Assembly: GCA_018969425.1 (NCBI GenBank)
Contig: JAGWYJ010000007.1
Coordinates: 62,001-126,000, forward strand
DNA from: Alphaproteobacteria bacterium
GTDB lineage: Bacteria; Pseudomonadota; Alphaproteobacteria; Caulobacterales; Hyphomonadaceae
Direction of reading: 5' to 3'
Length of the DNA stretch: 64,000 bases
This document shows positions 25,958-34,379 of the stretch, piece after piece. Both the position numbers and the translations under genes were made by a program. Within the stretch, counting starts at the first letter, position 1, and each line of letters starts with the position of its first letter. The notes beneath the pieces were generated by a model. The model had not been told where the DNA came from. It worked only from the letters and a program-made list of their open reading frames with translations, and ran no database searches.

Positions 25958-26998
25958 ATGTCCAGGACCTTGCGCGACCTTGACGACCTGCTGACCGAAG
26001 GGCTCCTGTCGCCGGATCGGAGAGACAGGCTTGGCGCAGTCGCGGAGCGCTATGCGATCGCCGTCACCCCTCATGTGAAGTCGTTGATGGAGACATTGGA
26101 CGACGCCGATCCCATCGCTCGTCAGTTTCTTCCGGATGAGGCTGAGCTGGTGCGGCATCCTGATGAGAGCGCTGATCCGATCGGCGATCATGCACATGAG
26201 CCCGTGCAAGGGGTGGTCCACCGCTATCCGGACCGGGTCCTCCTCAAAGTCGTCTCCGTTTGTCCCGTCTATTGTCGGTTCTGCTTCCGTCGCGAAATGG
26301 TGGGACCCGGGCGGGAGCCGGGATTGTCTCCCGCCGGACTTGAAGCCGCCCTGGATTACATCCGCCGCACCGAGGCTGTATGGGAGGTCATTCTGACCGG
26401 AGGCGATCCGTTCATGCTTTCGACGCGAAGGGCTCGTGAGCTGACGGCTGAGCTCGACGCCATCGACCACGTAAAGGTGATTCGATGGCATACGCGCATG
26501 CCCGTCGCTGATCCGGATCGGATAACTGAAGAGTACGCCTCGGCGATCGCAAGTCGTCGCAAGGCGGTTTATGCAGCCGTTCACGTCAACCATGCGAGGG
26601 AGTTGTCTCCGTCCGTCCGCGGCTCCCTCAGGCGTCTCTCGCAGGCGGGTGTCTTTCTTCTCTCTCAGAGCGTCCTTCTCAAGGGGGTCAATACCACATT
26701 CGAGGCCCTGCGCGATCTGATGCGGGCGCTGGTGGAATGCGGGGTCCGACCCTATTATCTCCATCACCCTGATCTGGCTCCCGGCACATCCCACTTCCGC
26801 GTGTCCATTGAAGAGGGACGAGACCTTGTGCGGCGCCTCCGGGATGAAACCTCTGGGCTCTGTCAGCCGGATTACGTGCTCGATATCCCCGGGGGGATGT
26901 CCAAGGCCCTCATGTCCCCGCAGGATATCGAAACACAGAGTGGTTCAGTTCGTCTGCGCGGGCGCGACGGGTCCTGGGTGAGGTACTCGCGGGACTAG
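25958..26998 (+). CDS. epmB: EF-P beta-lysylation protein EpmB (lysine 2,3-aminomutase-like)
   Basis: A 346-residue radical-SAM, PLP-dependent aminomutase. The radical-SAM cysteine motif CPVYCRFCFRR (CxxxCxxC) follows VLLKVVSV; a GGDPFML motif and the PLP-lysine region LDIPGGMSKALMSP are also present. EpmB converts (S)-alpha-lysine to (R)-beta-lysine for EpmA. Length equals E. coli EpmB (about 342), clearly shorter than clostridial lysine 2,3-aminomutases, and the position after epmA fixes the role. The ATG at 25958 has only a weak GAAG upstream; an in-frame ATG at 25859 would add 33 residues unlike the family. Confidence 0.93.
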   Translation: MSRTLRDLDDLLTEGLLSPDRRDRLGAVAERYAIAVTPHVKSLMETLDDADPIARQFLPDEAELVRHPDESADPIGDHAHEPVQGVVHRYPDRVLLKVVSVCPVYCRFCFRREMVGPGREPGLSPAGLEAALDYIRRTEAVWEVILTGGDPFMLSTRRARELTAELDAIDHVKVIRWHTRMPVADPDRITEEYASAIASRRKAVYAAVHVNHARELSPSVRGSLRRLSQAGVFLLSQSVLLKGVNTTFEALRDLMRALVECGVRPYYLHHPDLAPGTSHFRVSIEEGRDLVRRLRDETSGLCQPDYVLDIPGGMSKALMSPQDIETQSGSVRLRGRDGSWVRYSRD

Positions 26999-27173
26999 AG
27001 TTCAGGCTTTCCTCGGCGGAACCATGCCCGTACCCGAAAACCGAGGCGCCGCATCAGGCGAGACTGGACCTCTGAGGGGGATGCTGCCATGATTTAGGCT
27101 CTGCAGCCGAACAGAGCGCCAGTGAGGCGTTGGTCGGACGTCAGGAGGAGACATCGACGCGCGCCCAGAGGTT

Positions 27174-27215
27174 GGTCAAGCCCGTCTTGACCCTCGCTGG
27201 CGCGCTCGGAGCGCG
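27174..27215 (+). promoter_or_regulatory. Two dyads in the leader of the DUF1800 gene
   Basis: GGTCAAG-CCCGT-CTTGACC (27174-27192) is a perfect 7-bp inverted repeat. CGCGCTC-G-GAGCGCG (27201-27215) is a second near-perfect palindrome that abuts the GGAG ribosome binding site. The first may be a regulator site, and the second could mask the ribosome binding site in the mRNA; neither function is proven. Confidence 0.4.
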
Positions 27216-27224
27216 GAGTGATCC

Positions 27225-28928
27225 ATGACCAACTTTCGGTCTCTTGTCTTCGGACTTATAGGACTGCTCGCAGCCTGCGGCGGGGGCGGCGGATCCTCGG
27301 CTCCAGGCGGAGGAACGACCCCCCCGGTCGCGGTTAAACCGACGATTGCCGAGGCCTCCCGCCTTCTGACTCAGGCCAGCTTCGGTCCGACGGACAGCGC
27401 CATTTCGGCGGTGCAGGACGCCGGTCTCACCGGATGGATCAACTCCCAGATCTCCATGCCTCTGCCGGCGGTCTCCCACGAGCAGTTCGTCTCTGATCGT
27501 CTGGCGGAGCTTGGGGCTGTATCCGCAACCAACTTTTATGAGAGCTGGTGGCGTCAGGCCGTCACAGAGCCTGACCAGCTTCGACAGCGAACCGCTTTCG
27601 CTCTTTCGCAGATTTTTGTGATCTCGCTGGCCGACACGGCGGTCGATGTCCGAGGCGCGGCCTCCTACTACGACATGCTCAACCGCAATGCGTTCGGAAA
27701 CTTCAGACAGCTTTTGGAGGATGTGACCCTTCATCCGATGATGGGCCGCTATCTGACTTTCCTCGGAAATCAGAAGGAGGATGTCAACGGAACGCGGACC
27801 CCGGACGAGAACTACGCCCGAGAGGTCATGCAGCTTATGACAATCGGCCTTCAGGAGTTGAATCAGGACGGGACGCCGAAGCTATCCGACGGACAGCCCA
27901 TCGCCGCGTACACTCCGTCGGATATTGCGGGACTGGCGAAAGTGTTCACCGGCATAAGCTGGTACCATAACGCCCCCACTGCGACGACTTTCTTCGGCGG
28001 TAACGCTCATTCCGACCGCTCCGTTCGGCCGATGATCTTCTACCCCGTCTACCACTCGACGTCAGCCAAGACCTTTCTCGGAACAACGATCCCCGCCAGC
28101 ACAACTGTTGATGTGGCCGGCGACCTGAAGATCGCGCTCGATAAGCTCTACAATCATCCGAACGTCGGACCGTTCATCTCGAAGCGCCTCATTCAGCAGC
28201 TGGTGACGAGCAATCCTTCTCCCGCCTATGTCACTCGGGTGGCGGGAGTGTTCAACAATAACGGTTCAGGAGTGAGGGGGGATATGGCCGCCGTGGTGCG
28301 TGCGATCCTGACCGACACTGAGGCCCGCAATATGGCGTCTGTTTCCGCTGCAGACTTCGGGAAGCTGCGTGAGCCTGTAATCCGCATCGCCAACTGGGCG
28401 CGCGCGTTCGGCGCGACGTCTCAGTCAGGAAAGTGGTTGTTCACCTCCACCAGCGCCAACACCATCCTGGGGCAGTCTCCTCTGACTTCGCCATCAGTTT
28501 TCAATTTCTGGAGACCAGGATTTGTTCCGCCCTCCACCACAGAGCTTGGTCAGAGATCATTGACCGCACCGGAGTTTCAGGCTGTCGACGAGGTCACGAC
28601 CGCCTCATGGATCAACACCATTCAGTCGGTGGTGGATCTGGGGACCGGGTCGACCCCGACGGGGGGTACCGGACGAGATGTGCGTTCGGCCTACGCTTCA
28701 GAGATTGCCCTGGCTGAAACGCCTTCAGCTCTGGTTGAGCGGATGAATAATCTGCTGTTTTACGGTCAGATGACGGCCGCCCTGCAGACCCGTCTCCTGG
28801 CCGCTGTCAATGCGGTGGCGATCCCCGCCAGCGGGACCCAGGCCCAGATCGACGCAGCTCGACTCAATCGGGCCAAGACCGCTGTTTTCTTTTCGATGAT
28901 TTCGCCCGACTATCTGGTTCAGCGCTGA
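27225..28928 (+). CDS. DUF1800 family lipoprotein
   Basis: A 567-residue exported protein with a lipoprotein signal peptide (VFGLIGLLAACGGG, Cys18) and a Gly/Ser/Pro linker. A DUF1800 domain follows, starting ASRLLTQASFGPTDSAI and including ENYAREVMQLMTIGLQEL and VFNFWRPGFVPPS. DUF1800 proteins are large helical exported proteins nearly always paired with a DUF1501 protein, as here (stop at 28928, next start 28940). The biochemical role is not known, though secretion or cell-surface roles have been suggested for the pair. GGAG lies upstream of the ATG, next to a palindrome that could regulate translation. Confidence 0.9.
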   Translation: MTNFRSLVFGLIGLLAACGGGGGSSAPGGGTTPPVAVKPTIAEASRLLTQASFGPTDSAISAVQDAGLTGWINSQISMPLPAVSHEQFVSDRLAELGAVSATNFYESWWRQAVTEPDQLRQRTAFALSQIFVISLADTAVDVRGAASYYDMLNRNAFGNFRQLLEDVTLHPMMGRYLTFLGNQKEDVNGTRTPDENYAREVMQLMTIGLQELNQDGTPKLSDGQPIAAYTPSDIAGLAKVFTGISWYHNAPTATTFFGGNAHSDRSVRPMIFYPVYHSTSAKTFLGTTIPASTTVDVAGDLKIALDKLYNHPNVGPFISKRLIQQLVTSNPSPAYVTRVAGVFNNNGSGVRGDMAAVVRAILTDTEARNMASVSAADFGKLREPVIRIANWARAFGATSQSGKWLFTSTSANTILGQSPLTSPSVFNFWRPGFVPPSTTELGQRSLTAPEFQAVDEVTTASWINTIQSVVDLGTGSTPTGGTGRDVRSAYASEIALAETPSALVERMNNLLFYGQMTAALQTRLLAAVNAVAIPASGTQAQIDAARLNRAKTAVFFSMISPDYLVQR

Positions 28929-28939
28929 GGAGCAGGGTG

Positions 28940-30517
28940 ATGACGATGTCCATCCAGACCCGAAGAGAAATCCTTCGCAGAGCCGCCGCTCTCTCCACCG
29001 TCGGGGCTGCAGCGTCGACCTTCGGTTTTCAGCTCGCCACGGTCGGCGCTGCTGCAGCCCAGACGGCCCCTGACTTCAAGGCTCTTGTGTGCATCTTCCT
29101 GTTCGGAGGGAATGACGCGCACAACATGGTGCTCGCAACCGACACCGACAGCTGGTCGCGCTATTTCGCAGCGCGGAATACGGGAGCTGTCCCCATCGCC
29201 TTGATGCCTGTTGGGACGCCGCCTACGCCGGTCGGAGAGGTTAATCCTGTAACCGGCCGAACATCCACCCTGCAGATTCCTGAAAGCTGGGGCGGAGTTC
29301 TTCCCATCACTCCTTCAACGCCCAATCCCGTTCCGGCCGGGACCAATGCGTCCGTGCGCACCTTCGGCCTCCATCCCCATCTCGGCCCTCTGGTGCCGAT
29401 CTGGCAGGCCGGTCGGCTGGCGGTGGCGGCCAACGTCGGCCCGCTGATACAGCCGACGACCAAAGCGCAGTATCGTGCGCGCAGCGTCCCCCTGCCGACA
29501 AGTCTGATGTCGCACAATGACCAGCAGGCGACGTGGCAGGCGGGGTCTGCTGAAGGCGCCCGCCGCGGCTGGGGCGGCCTGATGGCGGACCAGTTCCTGT
29601 CTCTCAATGGAACCAACAATGTCTTCACCGCCATGTCGACAGCCGGAAATGCTGTCTTTCTGGCCGGTCAGAATGTGGTCCAGTATCAGGTGACAGCGAC
29701 TGCGACGCCTGCAGTGAGAATTACCTCGGCCGCTGCGACGACAACGACAGTGTTCGGCGCCGCTAACGCCGGAGCGCGTGTGCGAGAGATTATCCGCGAT
29801 ACGTCCGGCGCGAGCTATTTCATGAAGGATTACGCCGCCAAGGTCGTGCGATCGATGGATTCCTCGGAACTGCTGAATGCCGCCTTCGCGACCCCCGCGA
29901 TTTCCGGTGTTCCCGCTCCAAGTCAGCTCGTCAATCCGATTACTCGCGCCTCTGAGACGAACGCACTGGCGGTTCAGCTTCAGGCTGTGGCGCGCACTAT
30001 CGCAGCAAACGCCAGCCTTGGCTTACGCAGGCAGGTATTCTTCGTAAGCATGGGCGGTTTCGACAATCATGACGTCCAGAATACGGCCCAGTCCCCTCTG
30101 ATGGCGCGTCTGGGACATGCGATGGCCTATTTCGACAGTGTCTTGTCCAACCTGAACGGTGTCGACATGCGCCAGGCGGTCACTACCTTCACCGCGTCGG
30201 ATTTTTCCCGGACCTTCACCACCAATGGCGACGGCACGGACCATGCCTGGGGCGCGCATCACTTCGTGATGGGCGGCTCGGTAAGAGGAGGAAGGATCTA
30301 TGGTCAGTATCCGACCCTTGGGGTCGATCAGACCAACGGTTTCCAGAATCCCGATATGTCGGGGAACATTCTCATTCCGACAATGTCGGTAGACCAGTAC
30401 GCAGGCGCGCTCGGCCGATGGTTCGGCGTGCCGCAGGCTTCTCTCGACAGTATCTTTCCGAATCTGAGGAACTTTTCGGGCGGAATTCCTGATTTCATGG
30501 CCGGAGCCATTGCCTGA
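28940..30517 (+). CDS. DUF1501 family Tat-exported protein
   Basis: A 525-residue protein starting with a twin-arginine signal (TRREILRRAAALS, cleavage near AAAAQTA). The DUF1501 segments follow: LVCIFLFGGNDAHNMVL, TFGLHPHLGPLVPIWQAGRLAV, SLMSHNDQQATWQ, FFVSMGGFDNHDVQ and DGTDHAWGAHHFVMGG. The fold is related to the sulfatase/alkaline phosphatase superfamily, with histidines and aspartates that could bind metal, but activity is unknown. It partners the upstream DUF1800 lipoprotein, 11 bases away. GAGGAG precedes the start; GTG 28937 and ATG 28946 are close alternatives. The gene converges on the VirB operon. Confidence 0.9.
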   Translation: MTMSIQTRREILRRAAALSTVGAAASTFGFQLATVGAAAAQTAPDFKALVCIFLFGGNDAHNMVLATDTDSWSRYFAARNTGAVPIALMPVGTPPTPVGEVNPVTGRTSTLQIPESWGGVLPITPSTPNPVPAGTNASVRTFGLHPHLGPLVPIWQAGRLAVAANVGPLIQPTTKAQYRARSVPLPTSLMSHNDQQATWQAGSAEGARRGWGGLMADQFLSLNGTNNVFTAMSTAGNAVFLAGQNVVQYQVTATATPAVRITSAAATTTTVFGAANAGARVREIIRDTSGASYFMKDYAAKVVRSMDSSELLNAAFATPAISGVPAPSQLVNPITRASETNALAVQLQAVARTIAANASLGLRRQVFFVSMGGFDNHDVQNTAQSPLMARLGHAMAYFDSVLSNLNGVDMRQAVTTFTASDFSRTFTTNGDGTDHAWGAHHFVMGGSVRGGRIYGQYPTLGVDQTNGFQNPDMSGNILIPTMSVDQYAGALGRWFGVPQASLDSIFPNLRNFSGGIPDFMAGAIA

Positions 30518-30548
30518 TGCGCCTGAACGCGGGATCCCGCCGCCTGGC

Positions 30549-31532
30549 TCAAACTCTGCGATTGACCATCACCCGCTCGACCATCCTCCGCCCGTTTATG
30601 CGGGTCAGCTGCACGACGATGTCGAGGACGGAACGCGCGTAGTCGCGAATATCCGATCGCGTCAGGCTGAGGCCGCTCTGCAGGCTCATGAAGGCGATCT
30701 GCTCGAGAGCGCCTTCTGGACTGTCGGCATGCACGGTCGTGAACGAACCCGGGTGTCCGGTGTTGACGGCGCGCAGGAAGGTAAATGCTTCGGCCCCCCG
30801 GATTTCTCCGACCATAAGACGGTCCGGTCTCATTCGGAGCGAGGCGCGAAGCAGGTCGTCGACGCCGACCTGAGATTCGCCGAGCTCACTTTTGACGGCG
30901 ACAAGACCAACGGAATTGGGCTGAGTGAGAGTGACCTCCGCCGTGTCTTCAATCACGATGACGCGGTCTGTGGCTGGCGTTTCCTTGAGCAGCGCGTTGA
31001 GGAAGGTGGTCTTTCCCGACGCGGTGCCGCCGGAAATCACGATATTCCGGCGCGCTCTGACCGCCAGGGCGAAGAACGCTCTGAGGTCTCCGTGTTGAAG
31101 CAGCTCATCCAGCCGGGCGTCGATATCGGAGCGAGACGGCTGAAGCGCAGAGTCGACCGCACGGAACGCCCCCGCTGCTTCATAGTCCTCCAGCGTCAGA
31201 TCCGGGACGACATGCTTCCGGATCGCCAGAGCGATCGTCCCGCGCGTCGCCGGCGGCCCCGCCAGCTGAACACGCGCTCCATCGGGAAGAGTAGCGGCCA
31301 GAAGCGGGTGTTCCCGGCTTACACCCTGACTTGATGACGCTGCGATCTGCTGGGCGAGGCGCTGAAGCATAAGCTCCGTGATCGCAGGGGCCTCGATCCG
31401 CTCGAGACCTGACGCGCTTTCGATCCAGACCTCTCCCGGTCTGTTGACCATGATATCCGTGATGTCGCTTCGGTCGAGCCAGGGCGAGAGCGGAGCCATG
31501 TAGGTCTTGAGATAAACTCCACCCCCGTTCAC
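30549..31532 (-). CDS. virB11: Type IV secretion ATPase VirB11
   Basis: A 327-residue secretion ATPase of the PulE/VirB11 family. Walker A is GGTASGKT (168-175), the Asp box is VIVIEDTAEV, Walker B is LMVGE (239-243), and the His box lies in NTGHPGSFTTVHADSP. It forms the cytoplasmic hexamer that, with VirB4, drives pilus assembly and substrate transfer. A GTG start overlaps the virB10 stop by 4 bases (GTGA) and has AGGAG 8 bases upstream. It is the last gene of the operon; a 12-bp palindrome (30529-30540) lies in the 31-bp gap before the converging DUF1501 gene. Confidence 0.95.
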   Translation of the reverse strand: MNGGGVYLKTYMAPLSPWLDRSDITDIMVNRPGEVWIESASGLERIEAPAITELMLQRLAQQIAASSSQGVSREHPLLAATLPDGARVQLAGPPATRGTIALAIRKHVVPDLTLEDYEAAGAFRAVDSALQPSRSDIDARLDELLQHGDLRAFFALAVRARRNIVISGGTASGKTTFLNALLKETPATDRVIVIEDTAEVTLTQPNSVGLVAVKSELGESQVGVDDLLRASLRMRPDRLMVGEIRGAEAFTFLRAVNTGHPGSFTTVHADSPEGALEQIAFMSLQSGLSLTRSDIRDYARSVLDIVVQLTRINGRRMVERVMVNRRV

Positions 31533-32707
31533 CGATCCGTCTCCTGGACCGAAGCGGGGCCGACGGTGGAAAAATCAAGATCCTGAGACACGAAAACCCG
31601 CACCGGAGAGCCCTGGGGGACGTTCACTGTCGGCGAGATGTCGAGATCCTTCGAGAGGGCGACCCCAACCGAATCGGCTCCGGCGCGAGTGGAGGCTATG
31701 ACGATGCTCGTGTCGGAAGCTTCGGTCGCTGCGTTGACCCCCAGATTAAGAAGGGTCAGGAGCATCGCGCCGCCGAAGCGCTGGAGGAAGTGTCGGTCGA
31801 CGTCTCCGTCAAGCCCGCCTCGTCCCAGCGCATCGGTCGCCGGCGAGGCGAGCGGGACGCTTGCCCCGTCCGGTCGGATCAGCCGTGTCCAGATTACGAA
31901 GGTTCGCGACTGGCCGAGCGCCATTCCAGACCGATACTGGCCAATCAGCCGGCTTCCTCGCGGGATGAGAACCGCCGAGCCGTCGAAGCCGCGGACATCC
32001 CGACTGACCACTGCCCGTACATATCCGGGCAGGTCTGAATTGAGAGCTGTTTCAAGCACTGCTGGAATGATGGACCCTTCCACTACCGTGGTCGAGAGGT
32101 TGACCATGGACACGGCCTGAGCGGGCTTGCTCGCATCGCCGACGCCCAGTCGGCGGGCGAAGCGCTCATCGGCGTCGGCTCCAGGCGTCCCTCCTGTAAC
32201 GGGCGCCTGAGATGCTCCCACAGCTGCAGTGATAGCCGCAGCGCTCGGGCCTCCTGCCGGTGTCGTTCTTTCCGGCGCCCCTTCAGCCCTGAATTCCCCG
32301 AGATCGATGATCAGAGCAGGAGCCCGCAGACGTTCGAGCTCGGCCTGAGTGGGACCTGGCGCCGGAGGCGCTGGCGGGGAAGGGGACGCTACGGGAGTTT
32401 CGGCGATTGCCTCCGGGGGCGGGTCTGTCGGAGCAAGAGGGGTTTGGGCGAAGGCGGACAGGTCGGGCGGCGGAGGGACATCCTCGGCGGAGAGCGGAGC
32501 GCTTCCGGGGGCCGGGTCTGTCAGTCGTGCTGCTTCGATACGGGCGCGATTGGCGGACAGCTGCATGAAGATCAGCGTCCCGAGAGCCAGGGCCCCGAGA
32601 AGTCCGGCAACAACCGGCCAGGGTGAGCTCGCCATGCCGACACGCGGCAGCGGCTCGTTCATCCCAGCCCGAGGGCTGCCCGACGTGGGAGAGGGGGGAG
32701 GCGTCAT
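31529..32707 (-). CDS. virB10: Type IV secretion core-complex protein VirB10/TrbI
   Basis: A 392-residue protein with one N-terminal transmembrane helix (PWPVVAGLLGALALGTLIFM) and a long Pro/Ala-rich periplasmic spacer. The C-terminal VirB10 beta-barrel follows, with the segments TVVEGSIIPAVLETALNSDL, GSAVLIPRGSRLIGQYRSG and RPDGASVPLASPATDALGR. It spans both membranes and links ATP use to the outer-membrane core. Its ATG overlaps the virB9 stop by 4 bases. The two-helix antenna that crosses the outer membrane would lie around FGGAMLLTLLNLGV. Confidence 0.95.
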   Translation of the reverse strand: MTPPPSPTSGSPRAGMNEPLPRVGMASSPWPVVAGLLGALALGTLIFMQLSANRARIEAARLTDPAPGSAPLSAEDVPPPPDLSAFAQTPLAPTDPPPEAIAETPVASPSPPAPPAPGPTQAELERLRAPALIIDLGEFRAEGAPERTTPAGGPSAAAITAAVGASQAPVTGGTPGADADERFARRLGVGDASKPAQAVSMVNLSTTVVEGSIIPAVLETALNSDLPGYVRAVVSRDVRGFDGSAVLIPRGSRLIGQYRSGMALGQSRTFVIWTRLIRPDGASVPLASPATDALGRGGLDGDVDRHFLQRFGGAMLLTLLNLGVNAATEASDTSIVIASTRAGADSVGVALSKDLDISPTVNVPQGSPVRVFVSQDLDFSTVGPASVQETDR

Positions 32708-33510
32708 TGTCCGCCTCCTGTGGTTGCAACCCGTCCCGATCCCGACGCCGCCGGCGCGGACGCTCCGGCTGCAGGCGGAGCGTTCCAGCCGGAGTTGAGA
32801 ACATCGACTTTGGCTTTGCCGTATCGAAGAACGAAGCGCTCAGCTCGGATGTCCGCGACTGTGTAGCGCCCGGCGATGCGCGTTGAGGCCATTTCCTCTT
32901 TTCCGTCGGGACCCATAACGAAGACAGCCGGCGTGTCTTTGTCATTGAGGAACTCGAAATAGGTCGAGACGCCGTCATCGAAGACCCTAACCGGATAGAT
33001 GGCTTTGGCGCCCTTGAATGCGTAGCGGAAGTTGAGCTGCTCGGGTGCGGGCGGCGCAGGGGGCGGCGCCGGGGGCGTTTCGTTCGCAGGTTCTGGCGTC
33101 GCCGGATAGAGAAGTCTGAGGCGCAGCATTGGCGGGGGAGCGCGTTTTGACGTTTCTGCTGCTGTAAGAAGGAAGCTGTAGAGCCGCTTGCTTGTGGCGA
33201 CCGTCATGCTGGTCGTCCCGCCCACCGCCATTGGCTTGAGAAAAAGGAGGGTCGCCTTTCGGTTTGGAGTAACCTGCCAGGAGAGACTGTCGCCGATCGA
33301 GACGGTTTCGATCCGCTCCTCGGGGTCGAACTCGATCGCCATCTCAAATCCGAGGTATCCTCGGATATCTATGACCTGATTGGGATCGTACAACAGCTCG
33401 CGAATTCGCGGGTCGCCTGGCCCTGGCCCGGGTGAAACGGGAGCCTGAGCGAGGCTTGCCCCGGAGACAGCAGCTGCCAACAGCAGACAGAGGATTGGGC
33501 GGGCGATCAT
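32704..33510 (-). CDS. virB9: Type IV secretion core-complex protein VirB9
   Basis: A 268-residue periplasmic protein with a signal peptide (LCLLLAAAVSGASLAQAP), the N-terminal VirB9/CagX domain (VIDIRGYLGFEMAIEFDPEE, then KATLLFLKPMAVGGTTSMTV) and a Pro-rich linker. The C-terminal domain that normally binds VirB7 is NFRYAFKGAKAIYPVRVFDD and onward. It forms the outer-membrane core with VirB10. Both ends overlap neighbouring genes by 4 bases. The absence of a VirB7 gene is notable because VirB7 normally stabilises this protein. Confidence 0.93.
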   Translation of the reverse strand: MIARPILCLLLAAAVSGASLAQAPVSPGPGPGDPRIRELLYDPNQVIDIRGYLGFEMAIEFDPEERIETVSIGDSLSWQVTPNRKATLLFLKPMAVGGTTSMTVATSKRLYSFLLTAAETSKRAPPPMLRLRLLYPATPEPANETPPAPPPAPPAPEQLNFRYAFKGAKAIYPVRVFDDGVSTYFEFLNDKDTPAVFVMGPDGKEEMASTRIAGRYTVADIRAERFVLRYGKAKVDVLNSGWNAPPAAGASAPAASGSGRVATTGGGQ

Positions 33511-34379
33511 GGCGTTCGGGCCTCCTCTGTCAGTGGCGGCTGTGCGGCTGCGGGCGGCGAGGAGGTATCGATCCCCATCGCCGGCGTCTGCGCAAGGGGG
33601 GAAGTGACGGTTTCCTGGGGCGTGACGGTGTCGGCGATCGGCAAGACCGCCGCCGGAGGCGATAATCGATCTCTCCTATAGGCGGTAACCTGAAATCCCA
33701 GCGGATTTAGAAGGCGGTCCTCCATCCTCATAGGCGCGCCCGTGAAACGAAAAGACACCACGGCCCGCCATGTCGTAGATGAAGTCTCGAGACCCGAATC
33801 TCTGCGCGTCGCCTCAAAGCGCACCTCCGCCGTATTTTCGGACAGAAGGTCTATGGCGGATATGGAGATGCGGATAACGCTTCCGGGTCTGAGGTCGGCG
33901 AGGACGCTGGACGATGACTCCTCCCGATACTGATCGACATACTCCGCCCTTGCAGAACCAATCGACCACAGAGCGGTTCGCGCGTATCGTTCCGCAAAAT
34001 CGGCAGGATCAAAGGTTTCACGCGAAAGAACATATTGCGCCAGCATCGAATGGATGACCGCCTGTTCGTCATCGAGGTCTCCCAGGCGCACCCCTCGCGC
34101 CGTTTCCACATACCCCGTCTGTCGATCCACCAGAACAGTGTAGGGAACGACCTCCTTCAGAGGCAGGAGGATCGCGAGGCCCGCAGCCTGGGCTGCGCAT
34201 ACGACAATCATTATGGACGCAACAATCCAGGCGATTCGACGCCCGCTCCGTGCGGACGCCAGAGCCTCATCCCGCCAAACTTCCACCGCCAGAGCGTTTC
34301 TCTCATCTCCTGAAGGCGATCCGCCGACGGGAAGGCGCGACGCCGACGCGGCGATCTCTGTGCGCTCGTGGGCTGTCAT
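33507..34379 (-). CDS. virB8: Type IV secretion inner-membrane protein VirB8
   Basis: A 290-residue bitopic protein: a cytoplasmic N-terminus, one transmembrane helix (IAWIVASIMIVVCAAQAAGL), then the periplasmic VirB8 fold with VVPYTVLVDRQTGYVET, AVIHSMLAQYVLSRETFDP and TWRAVVSFRFTGAPM. The C-terminal 50 residues are Pro/Thr-rich and longer than usual. VirB8 is an assembly factor linking the inner-membrane complex to the stalk. Start and stop overlap virB6 and virB9 by ATGA, leaving no room for a virB7 gene in its usual place. Confidence 0.92.
   Translation of the reverse strand: MTAHERTEIAASASRLPVGGSPSGDERNALAVEVWRDEALASARSGRRIAWIVASIMIVVCAAQAAGLAILLPLKEVVPYTVLVDRQTGYVETARGVRLGDLDDEQAVIHSMLAQYVLSRETFDPADFAERYARTALWSIGSARAEYVDQYREESSSSVLADLRPGSVIRISISAIDLLSENTAEVRFEATRRDSGLETSSTTWRAVVSFRFTGAPMRMEDRLLNPLGFQVTAYRRDRLSPPAAVLPIADTVTPQETVTSPLAQTPAMGIDTSSPPAAAQPPLTEEARTP

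Noticed and set aside
30529-30540. GCGGGATCCCGC palindrome between the DUF1501 gene and virB11
   Set aside because: A 12-bp palindrome with no room for a stable loop; too weak to call a terminator.
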